NCBI RefSeq assembly: GCF_005280195.1
Contig: NZ_SZPR01000002.1
Location: 122,241-186,240, forward strand
Direction: 5' to 3'
Length of the DNA: 64,000 nucleotides
Source: Streptomyces galbus
GTDB lineage: Bacteria > Actinomycetota > Actinomycetes > Streptomycetales > Streptomycetaceae
Below are positions 24,569-36,325 of the stretch, in pieces. The notes under the pieces are model-generated. The model was given only the letters and a program-made list of their open reading frames with translations, searched no databases and was not told the origin of the DNA. The position numbers were made by a program, and so were the translations under genes. Within the stretch, counting starts at the first letter, position 1. Each line of letters starts with the position of its first letter.

Positions 24569-27214
24569 TCAGGCCGGGGCGCCCGGCGCCGTCGGGCGCA
24601 GGGCGAGCAGGGCGATGTCGTCCGTGGTGTCGGCGCCGAACGCGATGACCAGCTCGTCGCAGAACACCTCCAGCGGGTCCCCGGCGTGGGCGGCGGCGTG
24701 CCGGCCCAGGCGGGTCATCGCGTCGGTGAGGGACTCCCCGCGGCGTTCGATGAGCCCGTCGGTGAACAGCAGCAGGGTCGAGCCGGGCGGCAGCGGCTCG
24801 CACGCGGAGGGGCGGGGCAGGTCGGGGTCCATGCCGATGAGCACGCCCCGGCCCCCGTCGAGGTAGCGGGCCTGTCCCGCCGGCGTGATCAGCAGCGGCG
24901 GCAGGTGGCCGGCGGAGGAGTGGTGCAGGACCGTCGCCCCGCCGTCGAGCCTGACCAGGGCGTACACGCACGTGGCCGTGGAGCGCTGGTCGAGGGTGTG
25001 GCTCGCCAGGTCGAGGCGACGCAGCACGTCGCCGGGCGGCTCCTGCCGGTCGACGGCGATGCCGCGCAGCATGTTGCGCAGCGCGCTCATCGCGACGGCC
25101 GCCTTCAGGTCGTGGCCGGCCACGTCCCCCACGACCAGCGCGGTCTCGCCGCCCGGCAGGAGGAAGGCGTCGTACCAGTCACCGCCGACCTCGGCGGTGC
25201 TGCGGGACGGCAGGTAGCGCGCGGCCAGCTCCAGCCGGTCGCAGCGGGGCAGGGTCGGCAGCAGGGCACGCTGGAGCTGTTCGGCGCTGGAGTGGACGGA
25301 CTGGTGCAGCCGCGCGTTGTCCACCCCGAGCGCGATCCCCCGGACGAGTTCCGCGATCAGCGGGACGTCCCGCCGGGTGAAGGGGTGCTCGTCCCGTACG
25401 CGCACCAGGGTCAGGGCGCCGAAGATGCGTCCCTGCGCGCGCAGCGGCGCGACGACGGCGCTGCTCCCGCCGAGCTGGTCCACCAGCGCCCGTTGCCGTG
25501 CGTCCACGCGGCTGTGGCCCCGGCCGAGCGGCGGGGAGTCGGTCAGCAGCAGCGGGCCCGCACCGCGCAGCACCCGCGGCAGCGGGCCGCGGGCGTCGGC
25601 GGTCAGCGGCGGGAACCTGCCGAAGTGCTCCCCGGCGACCGTGACCCGGTCGTCGCGGTGGACGATGCAGACCCGCACCAGCCGGCCCTGCTCGTCCAGC
25701 AGGTCGGCCGTGCACCAGTCGGCGAGCGACCGGGTCAGGACGTGGCAGGTCCGGCGCAGCCCCTCGTCCAGGTCGAGGGTGCCGGCCAGTGCCTGGCCGG
25801 TGTCGGCGAACAGCTCCAGCCACTCCGGCGCCGCGGTGCCCGCGCGCAGGGCGGCCCGCGTCCGGTGCGGCGTGGCGGGCGGGAGCCCGGCGGACGCGGC
25901 CGGCCGGGTGGCGGGCCGGTCGTCGGACGGGCCGCCGGGCGGGGCGGGGGGCGCGGTCGTCGCGGAGAGCTGGGCGACGAACACGGTGCGCCCGTCGACC
26001 GCCTCCTGCGTCTGGACGGCGAGGCGCACGGGGATCTGCCGGCCGTCGCGGTGCAGGGCGGGCACCGGCACGGACCGGCCGAGGATGCGGGGCTCGCCGG
26101 TCAGCAGCAGCGAGGTGAAGGCGGTCACGTGGCGGTGGCGCAGGTGCTCGGGCATCAGCACCGTCAGCCGCTGCCCGACCAGTTCGTGCGGCTGCCAGCC
26201 GAGCAGGCCCGCCGCGGCCTCGTTCACCGCGATGATGCGGTTGCGGTCGTCGGCCGCCACGGTCGGCACCTGGGCGGCCTCGGCCTCGCTCGCGTCCCAC
26301 GGCCCCAGGTCCCTGCTGACCGACCCGGTCACACCGGACGCCAGGGTCCACGCGGTGGCGGGTCCGCCGGAGAGCTGGCCGGCGATCTGGTCGAGCAGCC
26401 AGTGGCGGAAGGCCCGGATCTGCGGCAGGGCGGGCAGGGTGAGCAGGCTGCCCTGCTGGGCCAGCGCGTCGGCCCCGTCGAGGACCCGGCGCAGCGTGGC
26501 GACCGCGCCGGCGGAGTCGGCGGGGAAGGCGACGCGCAGGGAGAGCGTCGAGCTGTCGGGGGTCTCCTGTTCGACGGCGGCCGTCATGCAGGCGCCGATC
26601 GTGTGGCTCATGTCCTGCGCGACGACGAGGTCCCGCGGCGACACGCCGGTGCCGGTGCCCGGCGCCCCGTCGGTGGCGGCCCCGGCGAGGTGCGTCTCGC
26701 GCAGCAGCGCCTCCCAGTGCTGCTGCGCCGCCCCGTACAGGGCGTAGGGTACGTCGTTCAGCGTCACGGTCACCCGTGCGGCGGGTGGCGCCACCGTCTC
26801 CCAGGGGGACAGCGGAGGCACGGGCGCGCCGGGCCACAGCTCGAACCAGACCGTCTTGCGCTCCGCGCCGCTGTGCACCCCGTGACCGGAGGACAGCTCC
26901 TCCACCAGCGCCAGGCCCCGGCCGGTCGTGGCGTAGGGGTGGCGCTCGTGCGGCACCAGCCCGCGGTCCGGCCGCCGGTCGGCGACCCGTACGTGGGCCT
27001 GCCCGTCGACCTGCCAGGCCCAGACCTCCGCCTCGGTCCGCGCGTGCAGGATCACGTTGGTGACCAGCTCACCGGCCAGCAGGGCGGCGGTCTGCACCAC
27101 GTCCGGGTCGACCCCGTCGAGCGCCGCCCGTACGAACGAGCGGGCCGCCGCGACGTTCGCCGGCTGGGGAGCCAGGCGCCGCGACGGCACGCCGGGAGGG
27201 ATGGGGCTGCCCAT
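24569..27214 (-). CDS. SpoIIE-type PP2C phosphatase with HATPase, PAS and GAF domains
   Basis: This is an 881-residue multidomain regulator. Residues about 10-135 form an RsbW-like HATPase (LAGELVTNVILHARTEAEVWA with its N-box, and GRGLALVEELS). A region without clear assignment follows, then a PAS domain near 315-410 (AADDRNRIIAVNEAAAGLLGW), a GAF domain near 460-620, and a C-terminal SpoIIE/PP2C phosphatase (GGDWYDAFLLPGGETALVVGDVAGHD, TDDIALLAL). Such proteins usually control a sigma factor by dephosphorylating an anti-anti-sigma factor; the partner is not in view. The ATG at 27214 is chosen because the HATPase domain starts soon after, although the ribosome binding site is weak. A TTG at 27256 is possible. 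Confidence 0.86.
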   Translation of the reverse strand: MGSPIPPGVPSRRLAPQPANVAAARSFVRAALDGVDPDVVQTAALLAGELVTNVILHARTEAEVWAWQVDGQAHVRVADRRPDRGLVPHERHPYATTGRGLALVEELSSGHGVHSGAERKTVWFELWPGAPVPPLSPWETVAPPAARVTVTLNDVPYALYGAAQQHWEALLRETHLAGAATDGAPGTGTGVSPRDLVVAQDMSHTIGACMTAAVEQETPDSSTLSLRVAFPADSAGAVATLRRVLDGADALAQQGSLLTLPALPQIRAFRHWLLDQIAGQLSGGPATAWTLASGVTGSVSRDLGPWDASEAEAAQVPTVAADDRNRIIAVNEAAAGLLGWQPHELVGQRLTVLMPEHLRHRHVTAFTSLLLTGEPRILGRSVPVPALHRDGRQIPVRLAVQTQEAVDGRTVFVAQLSATTAPPAPPGGPSDDRPATRPAASAGLPPATPHRTRAALRAGTAAPEWLELFADTGQALAGTLDLDEGLRRTCHVLTRSLADWCTADLLDEQGRLVRVCIVHRDDRVTVAGEHFGRFPPLTADARGPLPRVLRGAGPLLLTDSPPLGRGHSRVDARQRALVDQLGGSSAVVAPLRAQGRIFGALTLVRVRDEHPFTRRDVPLIAELVRGIALGVDNARLHQSVHSSAEQLQRALLPTLPRCDRLELAARYLPSRSTAEVGGDWYDAFLLPGGETALVVGDVAGHDLKAAVAMSALRNMLRGIAVDRQEPPGDVLRRLDLASHTLDQRSTATCVYALVRLDGGATVLHHSSAGHLPPLLITPAGQARYLDGGRGVLIGMDPDLPRPSACEPLPPGSTLLLFTDGLIERRGESLTDAMTRLGRHAAAHAGDPLEVFCDELVIAFGADTTDDIALLALRPTAPGAPA

Positions 27215-27277
27215 GACGGCTGGGTGCCCAGAAACACCCGGACGAAAAGGGCACAAGCGGCAGCCGGGAGGCGGCCC

Positions 27278-29227
<1,950 letters not shown>

Positions 29228-29314
29228 CGCGGGATTACCTTCGTGAGCTGACAGGAGTGACCATCCAGCCTAACCCGCCCACGGGGCCCGCCCGACCGCC
29301 CGGCCGATCGGGCG

Positions 29315-30841
29315 TCACACCGCCGTCGCCCGCCGGACCTTCTCCCAGCGCTCGGGCAGCGCCGCCTCGCTCAGCGCCGCGCGGTGCTCCTCGCGGCCGT
29401 AGAGCACGCCGTACGTGAACGCGCTCTCCCCCGCCGCGTGCGCGACGGCGGCCAGCTCGCCCAGGGTCGTGCGGGCCATCACGCTGTCCTGGTGCTCGCC
29501 CAGCACCTTCTGCACCGACTTCACGGACTTCACCAGCTTGCGGGCCGGCGCACCGACCGCCGGCTCGGCCGCCTCGGCCGCGTACCGGGTGCGCTTGGCC
29601 CGCTTGCGGGCCTCGTGCAGCGCCACGTCGCGGTCCTGCCCCGCCGGCAGCCACAGGGCCTGTTCGACCAGCTCCGACAGCTTGCGGACGTCCTTGCGGA
29701 CCGCCTTGGCGGCCACCTTCCCGGGCTTCGCGGCCGCCGCCCGGCGCAGCGGCGGGTCGGCGAGCAGGGCGTCCAGCGTGTCGAGCAGGGCCAGGTAGCG
29801 GGGGGACTCGAGGACGCCGACCAGGTGCCGCCGGGAGCCGCTGTGCCGCTCCCGGGCCCAGGTGCCCAGCCGGTCGCGGACCGGGCCGGCCACGAGGGTG
29901 CGGGGCAGGTCGTCGAGGGCGGCGGTGAGGTGCGCGGTCAGCACCTCGCGGTCGCGGTCCACGCCCAGCTCACCGGCCAGCCACTTCAGCTCCGCGCCGA
30001 CCGGGTCGGTGACGGCGCGGTCGAGGACCTTGGCGTAACTGCGGAAGGCGCTGCGCGTGCGGCGGGTGGCGACCCGCATCCGGTGCACGGCGTCGGGCAC
30101 CTCCAGCCGGACCGCCGGGTCGAGCGCGACGATCGCGTCCCGCTGCTCGCGCAGGTACGCCAGCACGTACTCACCGGCCGTGAGGTCACCGCCGGACGAC
30201 TTCTTCTTGCCGCCGCCCTTGCCGGAGCCGGCGTCGCGCGGGGCGGGGTCCGTCTCCGCCAGGGCCCGTGCCAGCTTCGACGGGGACTTCGCCGGCCGTA
30301 CGCCCGCCTTGCGCAGCCGCTCGTCGACCAGTTCCAGGAAGGCCGGGTCGCCGCCGTCGGCCAGCTCGACCTCGATCTCGGTCCACTGCGCCGTACCGCT
30401 GCCCCCGCTGAGCCGCTCGGCCCGCACCGCGTCCAGGCTGACCTCGGCGAGCAGCGCCCCGGAGCCGTCCACGAGATGGCGCACGTCGCGCGCGGAGCGC
30501 AGCCGCACCACGGGCACCGGCTCGCCGTCGCGGACGCGGGAGCGCACCAGCGCGGCCAGGGCGGGCGGGAGGGTGCCGGACAGCGGGGCCCGGATCTCGT
30601 CCCGGACGCCCGGGGAGACCGGGAGCTTGAGGTGCCAGCCCGCGTCGGAGCCTCCGGTGCGGCGGCGCAGGGTGACGGAGGCGGCGGCGAGCCGCAGGTC
30701 GGGGGTGTCGTAGTAGGTGGCGTCCAGTTCGGCGACGCCCTGGTCGAGGACGGCCGCCACCCCGGGGACACCGGTGAGGTCCGGGAGTCCGTCGTCGTCG
30801 GATGCGTACTTGCGTTCGATCTCGCGCTTCGTCTCCACCAT
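29315..30841 (-). CDS. CYTH and CHAD domain protein
   Basis: This is a 508-residue protein. Residues 1-205 form a CYTH domain with the signature REIERKYA and alternating acidic/basic strands of the triphosphate tunnel. A Gly/Lys linker (GSGKGGGKKKSSGG) follows. Residues 225-508 form a helical CHAD domain rich in conserved His/Arg (VHRMRVATRRTRSAFRSYAKVL, ARKRAKRTRYAAEA). CYTH proteins hydrolyse or bind inorganic triphosphate or polyphosphate; CHAD binds polyphosphate. The ATG at 30841 begins right at the conserved MVETKREIERK. Confidence 0.92.
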   Translation of the reverse strand: MVETKREIERKYASDDDGLPDLTGVPGVAAVLDQGVAELDATYYDTPDLRLAAASVTLRRRTGGSDAGWHLKLPVSPGVRDEIRAPLSGTLPPALAALVRSRVRDGEPVPVVRLRSARDVRHLVDGSGALLAEVSLDAVRAERLSGGSGTAQWTEIEVELADGGDPAFLELVDERLRKAGVRPAKSPSKLARALAETDPAPRDAGSGKGGGKKKSSGGDLTAGEYVLAYLREQRDAIVALDPAVRLEVPDAVHRMRVATRRTRSAFRSYAKVLDRAVTDPVGAELKWLAGELGVDRDREVLTAHLTAALDDLPRTLVAGPVRDRLGTWARERHSGSRRHLVGVLESPRYLALLDTLDALLADPPLRRAAAAKPGKVAAKAVRKDVRKLSELVEQALWLPAGQDRDVALHEARKRAKRTRYAAEAAEPAVGAPARKLVKSVKSVQKVLGEHQDSVMARTTLGELAAVAHAAGESAFTYGVLYGREEHRAALSEAALPERWEKVRRATAV

Positions 30842-30918
30842 GAGCCGACTCTAGTTCCGGCCGGCGGGCGACGGCAGTGCGCGGGCGGTGCGCCGGGGCG
30901 TCGCCGGCGCACCCGCCC

Positions 30919-32118
30919 TCAGGCCGACAGCGGCCGCTGCACCTTGATCGACTGCAGCAGTCCCACCGCCACCCACACGGCGAACATCGACGTGCCGCCG
31001 TACGACACGAACGGCAGCGGCAGGCCCGTGACCGGCATGATGCCGAGGGTCATGCCGACGTTCTCGAAGGACTGGAAGGCGAACCAGGCCACGATCCCCG
31101 CCGCGACCACCGTGCCGTACAGGTCGCTGGAGTCGCGGGCGATCCGGCAGGCCCGCCACAGCACCACACCGAGCAGCACGATGATCAGGCCGGCGCCGAC
31201 GAAGCCCAGCTCCTCGCCCGCGACCGTGAAGACGAAGTCGGTCTGCTGCTCCGGCACGAACTGCCCGGTGGTCTGCGAGCCGTGGAACAGCCCGGCGCCG
31301 GTCAGCCCGCCCGAGCCGATGGCGATGCGGGCCTGGTTGGTGTTGTAGCCGACGCCCGCCGGGTCGAGCTCGGGGTTGGCGAAGGCGGCGAAGCGGGCGA
31401 TCTGGTAGTCGTCCAGGATGTGCAGCTGCCAGACCGCGACCGCGCCCAGGGCGCCCGCGCCGAGCAGGCCGAAGATCCAGCGGTTGGAGGCGCCGGAGGC
31501 CAGCAGCACGCCCAGCACGATGATCACCATGACCATGACCGAGCCCAGGTCGGGCATCAGCATCACGATCAGCATCGGCACCGCGGCCAGGCCCAGCGCC
31601 TGCAGCACCGTGCGGTGGTCGGGGTGGGGCTTGTCGCCCGCGTCGACCCGCGCCGACAGCAGCATCGCCATGCCGAGGATGATCGTGATCTTCACGAACT
31701 CCGAGGGCTGGAGCGAGAAGCCGCCGCCCAGCACGATCCAGGAGTGGGCGCCGTTGACCGTGGAGCCCAGCGGGGTGAGCACCAGCAGGATGCCGAGGAC
31801 CGACAGGCCGTACAGGACCGGCACCGCGTTGCGCAGGGTGCGGTGGCCGAGCCAGATCGTGCCGATCATCAGGGCCAGCCCGATGCCGGTGTTCATGGCG
31901 TGCCGGATCAGGAAGTAGTACGGGTCACCCTGGTTGATCTCGGTGCGGTTGCGGGTCGCGGAGAACACCAGCAGCGAGCCGATGAAGGACAGGGCGATGG
32001 CCGCGAGCAGTATCGGCCAGTCCAGCCGCCGGGCCATCGCGTCCCGGGCGAAGACCCGGGTCCAGCCGGCCCGCTCGGGTCCGTACCCGGAGACGGAGAA
32101 ACTGTTCGCGCCGGTCAT
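30919..32118 (-). CDS. rodA: RodA/FtsW-family SEDS glycosyltransferase
   Basis: This is a 399-residue polytopic membrane protein of the SEDS family, which polymerises lipid II into glycan strands together with a class B PBP. About ten transmembrane helices are seen. Conserved segments include SWIVLGGGFSLQPSEFVKI and PVTGLPLPFVSYGGTSM. The ATG at 32118 overlaps the stop of the PBP2 gene (ATGA), so synthase and transpeptidase are coupled. It is last in the mreB-mreC-mreD-pbp2-rodA cluster. In Streptomyces this cluster acts mainly in spore-wall formation. Confidence 0.95.
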   Translation of the reverse strand: MTGANSFSVSGYGPERAGWTRVFARDAMARRLDWPILLAAIALSFIGSLLVFSATRNRTEINQGDPYYFLIRHAMNTGIGLALMIGTIWLGHRTLRNAVPVLYGLSVLGILLVLTPLGSTVNGAHSWIVLGGGFSLQPSEFVKITIILGMAMLLSARVDAGDKPHPDHRTVLQALGLAAVPMLIVMLMPDLGSVMVMVIIVLGVLLASGASNRWIFGLLGAGALGAVAVWQLHILDDYQIARFAAFANPELDPAGVGYNTNQARIAIGSGGLTGAGLFHGSQTTGQFVPEQQTDFVFTVAGEELGFVGAGLIIVLLGVVLWRACRIARDSSDLYGTVVAAGIVAWFAFQSFENVGMTLGIMPVTGLPLPFVSYGGTSMFAVWVAVGLLQSIKVQRPLSA

Positions 32119-34400
32119 GAGCACGCCCTCCGGCTTCCTCGCCCGCGTCCTCTCCGGCGTTGCCGGCGCCGGGTGTCGCGGTTGGCTGTCCCGGTCGACC
32201 CCGTGGTCGCCGCGGGCTGGGTCCCGTCGGGTGCGGTGGTCCCCTGCGAGGTGGCCTTCTGGGCGGCCTCCTCGTCGGCCAGGGCGTCCTTCGCCGGGTC
32301 CTTGGAGATCTTCGGGGAGGTGATCGAACCGTCCGCCTGGATCTTCGGCAGGGCGGCCTGCGGGGCGGGGAGCAGCGCCTTCTTCTTGTCGATCGTGCCG
32401 TCCGCCTGGACGCCGTACATCGCGCTGTAGATGTTGCGCACGGCCTCACCGGAGGCGCCCGAACCCGTACCGGCCTGGGCGATGGTCATGATGACCGTGT
32501 AGTCCTTGGTGTAGGTCGCCAGCCACGACGTGGTCTGCTTGCCGTAGACCTCGGCCGTGCCCGTCTTGGCGTGCAGCGGGATCTGCTCCTGCGGCCAGCC
32601 GGTGAACTTCCACGCGGCCGTACCGCGCGTCACCACGCCCGCCAGGGCCTGGTCCATGCCCTTGAGGGTGGCCTTGGTGATCGGCAGCCTGCCCTGCTTC
32701 CTCGGCTTGATCTCGCTGACCGTCTTGCCGTCGGCGCTGACGATCGCCTTGCCGATGGTCGGGTGGTACATGGTGCCGCCGTTGGCGAGGGCACCGTAGA
32801 TCACGGCCTCCTGGATCGGCGTGACGAGGGTGTCGCCCTGGCCGATGGAGTAGTTGATCTCGTCACCGGCGCGCATCTTGTTGCCCTCGAGGCAGTTCTC
32901 GTACGCGATCTTCTCGACGTAGCTGCCGTCCTTCTTGCCGGTCCTGCACCAGGCGTCCTTGTTGGCCTTCCAGTAGCTCTCCTTCCACTGGCGGTCCGGG
33001 ACGCGGCCGGTGACCTCGTTGGGCAGGTCGAGGCCGGTCTCCTTGCCGAGGCCGAACTGGTGCGCCGCCTTGTAGAAGTAGTCCTTCGGCTCGCCCTTCT
33101 TCGGGTTGATGCCGCCGTCCTTCTTCCACTCGTTGTGCGCGAGGCCGTAGAAGACGGTGTCGCACGAGACCTCGAGGGCCCGGCCCAGCGAGATCGGGCC
33201 GAAGCTCTCGCCCTCGAAGTTGTTGAAGACCTGGCCGCCCACCGAGTAGGCGCTGGTGCAGGGGTAGTGGCCGTCGAACTCGTACCCGGCCTCGACCGCG
33301 GCGGCCGTGGAGACCACCTTGAACGTCGAACCGGGCGCCGCCTGACCCTGTATGGCCCGGTTGAGCAGCGGGTAGTCGGACTTCTTGCCGGTGAGCCGGG
33401 CGTAGTCCTTGGCGGAGATGCCGCCCACCCAGACGTTCGGGTCGTAGGTCGGCGCCGAGGCCATGGCCACGACCCGCCCGGTCTTCGCCTCCATCACCAC
33501 GACCGCGCCGGAGTCCGCCTTGTAGTTGGTGCCGGTGATCTTGTCGAACTGCTGGCGGGCCTTCTTCATCGCGGCGTTCAGCTCGTACTCCGCGACCCGC
33601 TGCACGCGGGCGTCGATGCTGGTGACGAGGTTGGAGCCGGGCTCGGCCGGGGTCGCCTCGGCCTCGCCGATGACCCGGCCGAGGTTGTCCACCTCGTAGC
33701 GGGTGACGCCGGCCTTGCCGCGCAGCTGCTTGTCGTACTGCCGCTCCAGGCCGGAGCGGCCCACCTGGTCCGAGCGCAGGTACGGCGAGTCGGTGTCCTG
33801 CGCCTGCTGGATCTCGTCGTCGGTGACGGGCGAGAGGTAGCCGAGGACCTGCGCGGTGTTGGACTTGCCCGGCGCCGGGTAGCGGCGCACGGCCTGCGGC
33901 TCGGCGCTGATGCCCGGGAAGTCCTCGGCGCGCTCACGGATCTGCAGGGCCTGCTTGGGCGTGGCCTCGTCGGTGATGGGGATGGGCTGGTACGGCGAGC
34001 CGTTCCAGCAGGGCTGGGGGGTCTTGGCGTCGCACAGCCGGACCTTCATCATGACCTCGGCCGGGGCCATGCCGAGGACGGCGGCCAGCTTGGTCAGGAC
34101 CGCCTTGCCGTCGTCCTTCTGCTTCAGCAGGTCGGTGCGGGACGCGGAGACGACGAGCCGTGTCTCGTTGTCGGCGAGGGGCACGCCGCGCGCGTCGAGG
34201 ATCGAGCCGCGCATCGCGGGGTCGACGACCTGCTGGACGTGGTTGCCCGAGGCCTCCTTGGCGTACGCCGCGCCCTCCCGGATCTGGAGGTACCACAGGC
34301 GGCCGCCGAGGGTGCCGAGGAGGGAGAGGACGAGGATCTGGATCACGATGAGCCGGATCTGGACGCGCGGCGTCCGGCCGGTCTCGGGAATGTTGGTCAC
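32115..34400 (-). CDS. mrdA: Class B penicillin-binding protein 2
   Basis: This is a 761-residue bitopic transpeptidase that crosslinks peptidoglycan with RodA. One N-terminal membrane segment lies at residues 16-35. A dimerisation/pedestal domain follows. The transpeptidase motifs are S358-TFK, SCD at 412-414 in the SxN position, and K612-TGT. The C-terminus ends in a long Thr/Pro-rich tail with a basic finish (RRRQRRRGRGRGSRR) in its last 30 residues. The GTG at 34400 follows a GGGAGG. A 130-base gap separates it from mreD. Confidence 0.96.
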   Translation of the reverse strand: MTNIPETGRTPRVQIRLIVIQILVLSLLGTLGGRLWYLQIREGAAYAKEASGNHVQQVVDPAMRGSILDARGVPLADNETRLVVSASRTDLLKQKDDGKAVLTKLAAVLGMAPAEVMMKVRLCDAKTPQPCWNGSPYQPIPITDEATPKQALQIRERAEDFPGISAEPQAVRRYPAPGKSNTAQVLGYLSPVTDDEIQQAQDTDSPYLRSDQVGRSGLERQYDKQLRGKAGVTRYEVDNLGRVIGEAEATPAEPGSNLVTSIDARVQRVAEYELNAAMKKARQQFDKITGTNYKADSGAVVVMEAKTGRVVAMASAPTYDPNVWVGGISAKDYARLTGKKSDYPLLNRAIQGQAAPGSTFKVVSTAAAVEAGYEFDGHYPCTSAYSVGGQVFNNFEGESFGPISLGRALEVSCDTVFYGLAHNEWKKDGGINPKKGEPKDYFYKAAHQFGLGKETGLDLPNEVTGRVPDRQWKESYWKANKDAWCRTGKKDGSYVEKIAYENCLEGNKMRAGDEINYSIGQGDTLVTPIQEAVIYGALANGGTMYHPTIGKAIVSADGKTVSEIKPRKQGRLPITKATLKGMDQALAGVVTRGTAAWKFTGWPQEQIPLHAKTGTAEVYGKQTTSWLATYTKDYTVIMTIAQAGTGSGASGEAVRNIYSAMYGVQADGTIDKKKALLPAPQAALPKIQADGSITSPKISKDPAKDALADEEAAQKATSQGTTAPDGTQPAATTGSTGTANRDTRRRQRRRGRGRGSRRACS

Positions 34401-34530
34401 TGCGGCTGCCTCCCCCTCTCGACGCCGGACGGATGTGCGGTCGGTCGTGACCGCGTACGGATCGTGAACGAAGGGCCCGTGCGACCCGGTTCCGGCCGGG
34501 GCTCCCCCGTCCGGGTGAACTCCGCGCGCC

Positions 34531-35190
34531 TCACAGCCGCTTGACCCCCTTGATGCGCCCGGCCCGGGCGGTGCGCGCGCGGGCCGCCTTCGTGCGCAGG
34601 CCGCCGATGCGCAGTCCCGTGCCGGAGGCGAGCCAGCCGGAGGAGATGTCGGTGGCCTTGGCGGCGGAGGTGGTCTCGGCCAGCGGGTCGTTGTCGGCGC
34701 GGCGGGCCAGCGCCATGACGGCGGGCACCACGAACGGCGCGAGCAGCAGGTCGTACAGGGCGGCGCTGAACAGCAGTCCCGGCAGGCCCACGTGGCGGGC
34801 GGCGGTGTCGCCGACCAGGGCGCCCACCCCGGCGTACAGCAGGGTGGAGCCGACGGCGGCGCCGACCACCACGAGCATCGGGGCGGTCGCCGACTTCAGG
34901 CGGCCGTTCTCCGGCTTGACGAGCCCGGCCGCGTAGCCGATGACGCACAGCACCAGGGCGTAGCGGCCGGCCGCGTGGTCGGCGGGCGGGGCGAGGTCGG
35001 CCAGCAGGCCCGCGCCGAAGCCGACGAGGGCGCCGGCGACGTGACCGTAGACCATCGCGAGGGCGAGGACGGTGAGCAGCAGCAGGTCGGGGACGGCGCC
35101 GGGCAGGTGGAGGCGGGCGAGGACGCTCACCTGGACCACCAGGGCGACGACGACCAGCGCCGTGGAGAGCAGGATCCGGTTGACGCGCAT
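34531..35190 (-). CDS. mreD: Rod shape-determining protein MreD
   Basis: This is a 219-residue membrane protein with about five to six transmembrane helices (ILLSTALVVVALVVQVSVLARLHLPGAVPDLLLL) and a basic C-terminal tail (LRTKAARARTARAGRIKGVKRL). It belongs to the elongasome scaffold that links MreC to the PBP2-RodA pair. The ATG at 35190 lies 15 bases after mreC. The length is slightly above the family norm because of the tail, which is about 60 residues. Confidence 0.94.
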   Translation of the reverse strand: MRVNRILLSTALVVVALVVQVSVLARLHLPGAVPDLLLLTVLALAMVYGHVAGALVGFGAGLLADLAPPADHAAGRYALVLCVIGYAAGLVKPENGRLKSATAPMLVVVGAAVGSTLLYAGVGALVGDTAARHVGLPGLLFSAALYDLLLAPFVVPAVMALARRADNDPLAETTSAAKATDISSGWLASGTGLRIGGLRTKAARARTARAGRIKGVKRL

Positions 35191-35205
35191 GGGGGAAGTC
35201 AGCTC

Positions 35206-36165
35206 CTACTGCTGCTCTGGCTGGCCGTCTTGCTGCCCGCCGTTCACGGACGTCCCGGCACCCGGGGTGACCGTGACGGTGACCGTCGGGGTGGGCGTCG
35301 GCTTCGGCTTGGCGGGCAGGACCGTGTCGCGCGGGTCCTTCTTCGGGGCCTGGACGACGACGCCGACGACGTCGAGCTGGGTGTAGCTGACGTACGGCGT
35401 GACGTAGAGGGTGCGGGTCAGGTCGCCGCCGGAGGGGTCGACGCGGGAGACGACGCCGACCGGGACGCCGGGCACGAACGGCTTGTCGGCCTGCGAGCCG
35501 AAGGTGACGAGCCGGTCGCCCTTCTTCACCTCGGCCTTGCCGTTGAGGAGTTCGACGCGCAGCGGCCGGTCGCCCTGCCCGGAGGCGAAGCCGAGTTCGT
35601 CGGTGGACTCCATGCGGGTGCCCACGGTGAAGTCGGGGTCGTTGGCGAGGAGCACGGTGGCGGTGTGCGGGCCGACGGTGGTGACCCGGCCGACGAGTCC
35701 GTCGCCGTTGAGGACGGTCATGTCGCGCTGGATGCCGTCGTCGGCGCCGACGTCGATGGTGATGGTCCAGGAGAAGCCCTGGGCCGCTCCTATCGCGATG
35801 ACCTGCGCGCCCTTGATGCCGTACTGGCCGTCACCGGCGATCTTCAGCATCTTGTCGAGCTGGGCGAGCCGGCTGCGGGTGCGGTCGTCGCTGCCGAGCT
35901 TCGCCTTGAGCGCGGCGTTCTCCTTCTCCAGCTCGGCGAGCCGGTCGTGGCGCTCCCCGGAGTCGCGGACCGCGGAGACGGCGTTGCCGACCGGGTCGAC
36001 CGCGGAGGACACGCCGTTCTCGATGGGACCGAAGGCCGCGGCCGCGGCCTGCCGGGCACCGTCGACCGGCGAGTCCTGCCCTCCGCGGATGTCCACCGTG
36101 ATCAGCGCGAACGCGACGGCGACCAGCAGCACCAGCAGCAGCCGGCTCTCTTTCGTGTCCCTCAC
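35206..36165 (-). CDS. mreC: Rod shape-determining protein MreC
   Basis: This is a 319-residue bitopic protein. The membrane segment is near residues 8-25 (LLLVLLVAVAFALITV). A coiled coil spans about 70-110 (RLAELEKENAALKAKLGSDDRTRSRLAQLDKML), and the extracytoplasmic beta-domain follows with GLVGRVTTVGPHTATVLLANDPDF. The C-terminal 40 residues are Pro/Thr-rich (PKPTPTPTVTVTVTPG). It couples MreB to the wall synthases. The GTG at 36165 starts the protein. Confidence 0.96.
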   Translation of the reverse strand: MRDTKESRLLLVLLVAVAFALITVDIRGGQDSPVDGARQAAAAAFGPIENGVSSAVDPVGNAVSAVRDSGERHDRLAELEKENAALKAKLGSDDRTRSRLAQLDKMLKIAGDGQYGIKGAQVIAIGAAQGFSWTITIDVGADDGIQRDMTVLNGDGLVGRVTTVGPHTATVLLANDPDFTVGTRMESTDELGFASGQGDRPLRVELLNGKAEVKKGDRLVTFGSQADKPFVPGVPVGVVSRVDPSGGDLTRTLYVTPYVSYTQLDVVGVVVQAPKKDPRDTVLPAKPKPTPTPTVTVTVTPGAGTSVNGGQQDGQPEQQ

Positions 36166-36205
36166 GTGCGGCGGCCGTGCCCTTCCCTCTAGGAATTCGG
36201 GTGAC

Positions 36206-36236
36206 CGGTCCCGACGGCGCGACGCCGACGGGACCG
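36206..36236 (-). terminator. Hairpin between mreB and mreC
   Basis: A 14-bp stem with one A-A mismatch and a 3-base loop lies in the 160-base mreB-mreC gap. It may attenuate read-through from mreB, giving more MreB than the downstream proteins. No separate mreC promoter was recognised. Confidence 0.5.
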
Positions 36237-36325
36237 CGGGGTTCTGCGTGGGAGCTTATGCCTCGATAGCGACGATCCGCCGCACGAGAGGAGGTCGTCC
36301 CGTACGGCGGAATCGAAGCGTTACG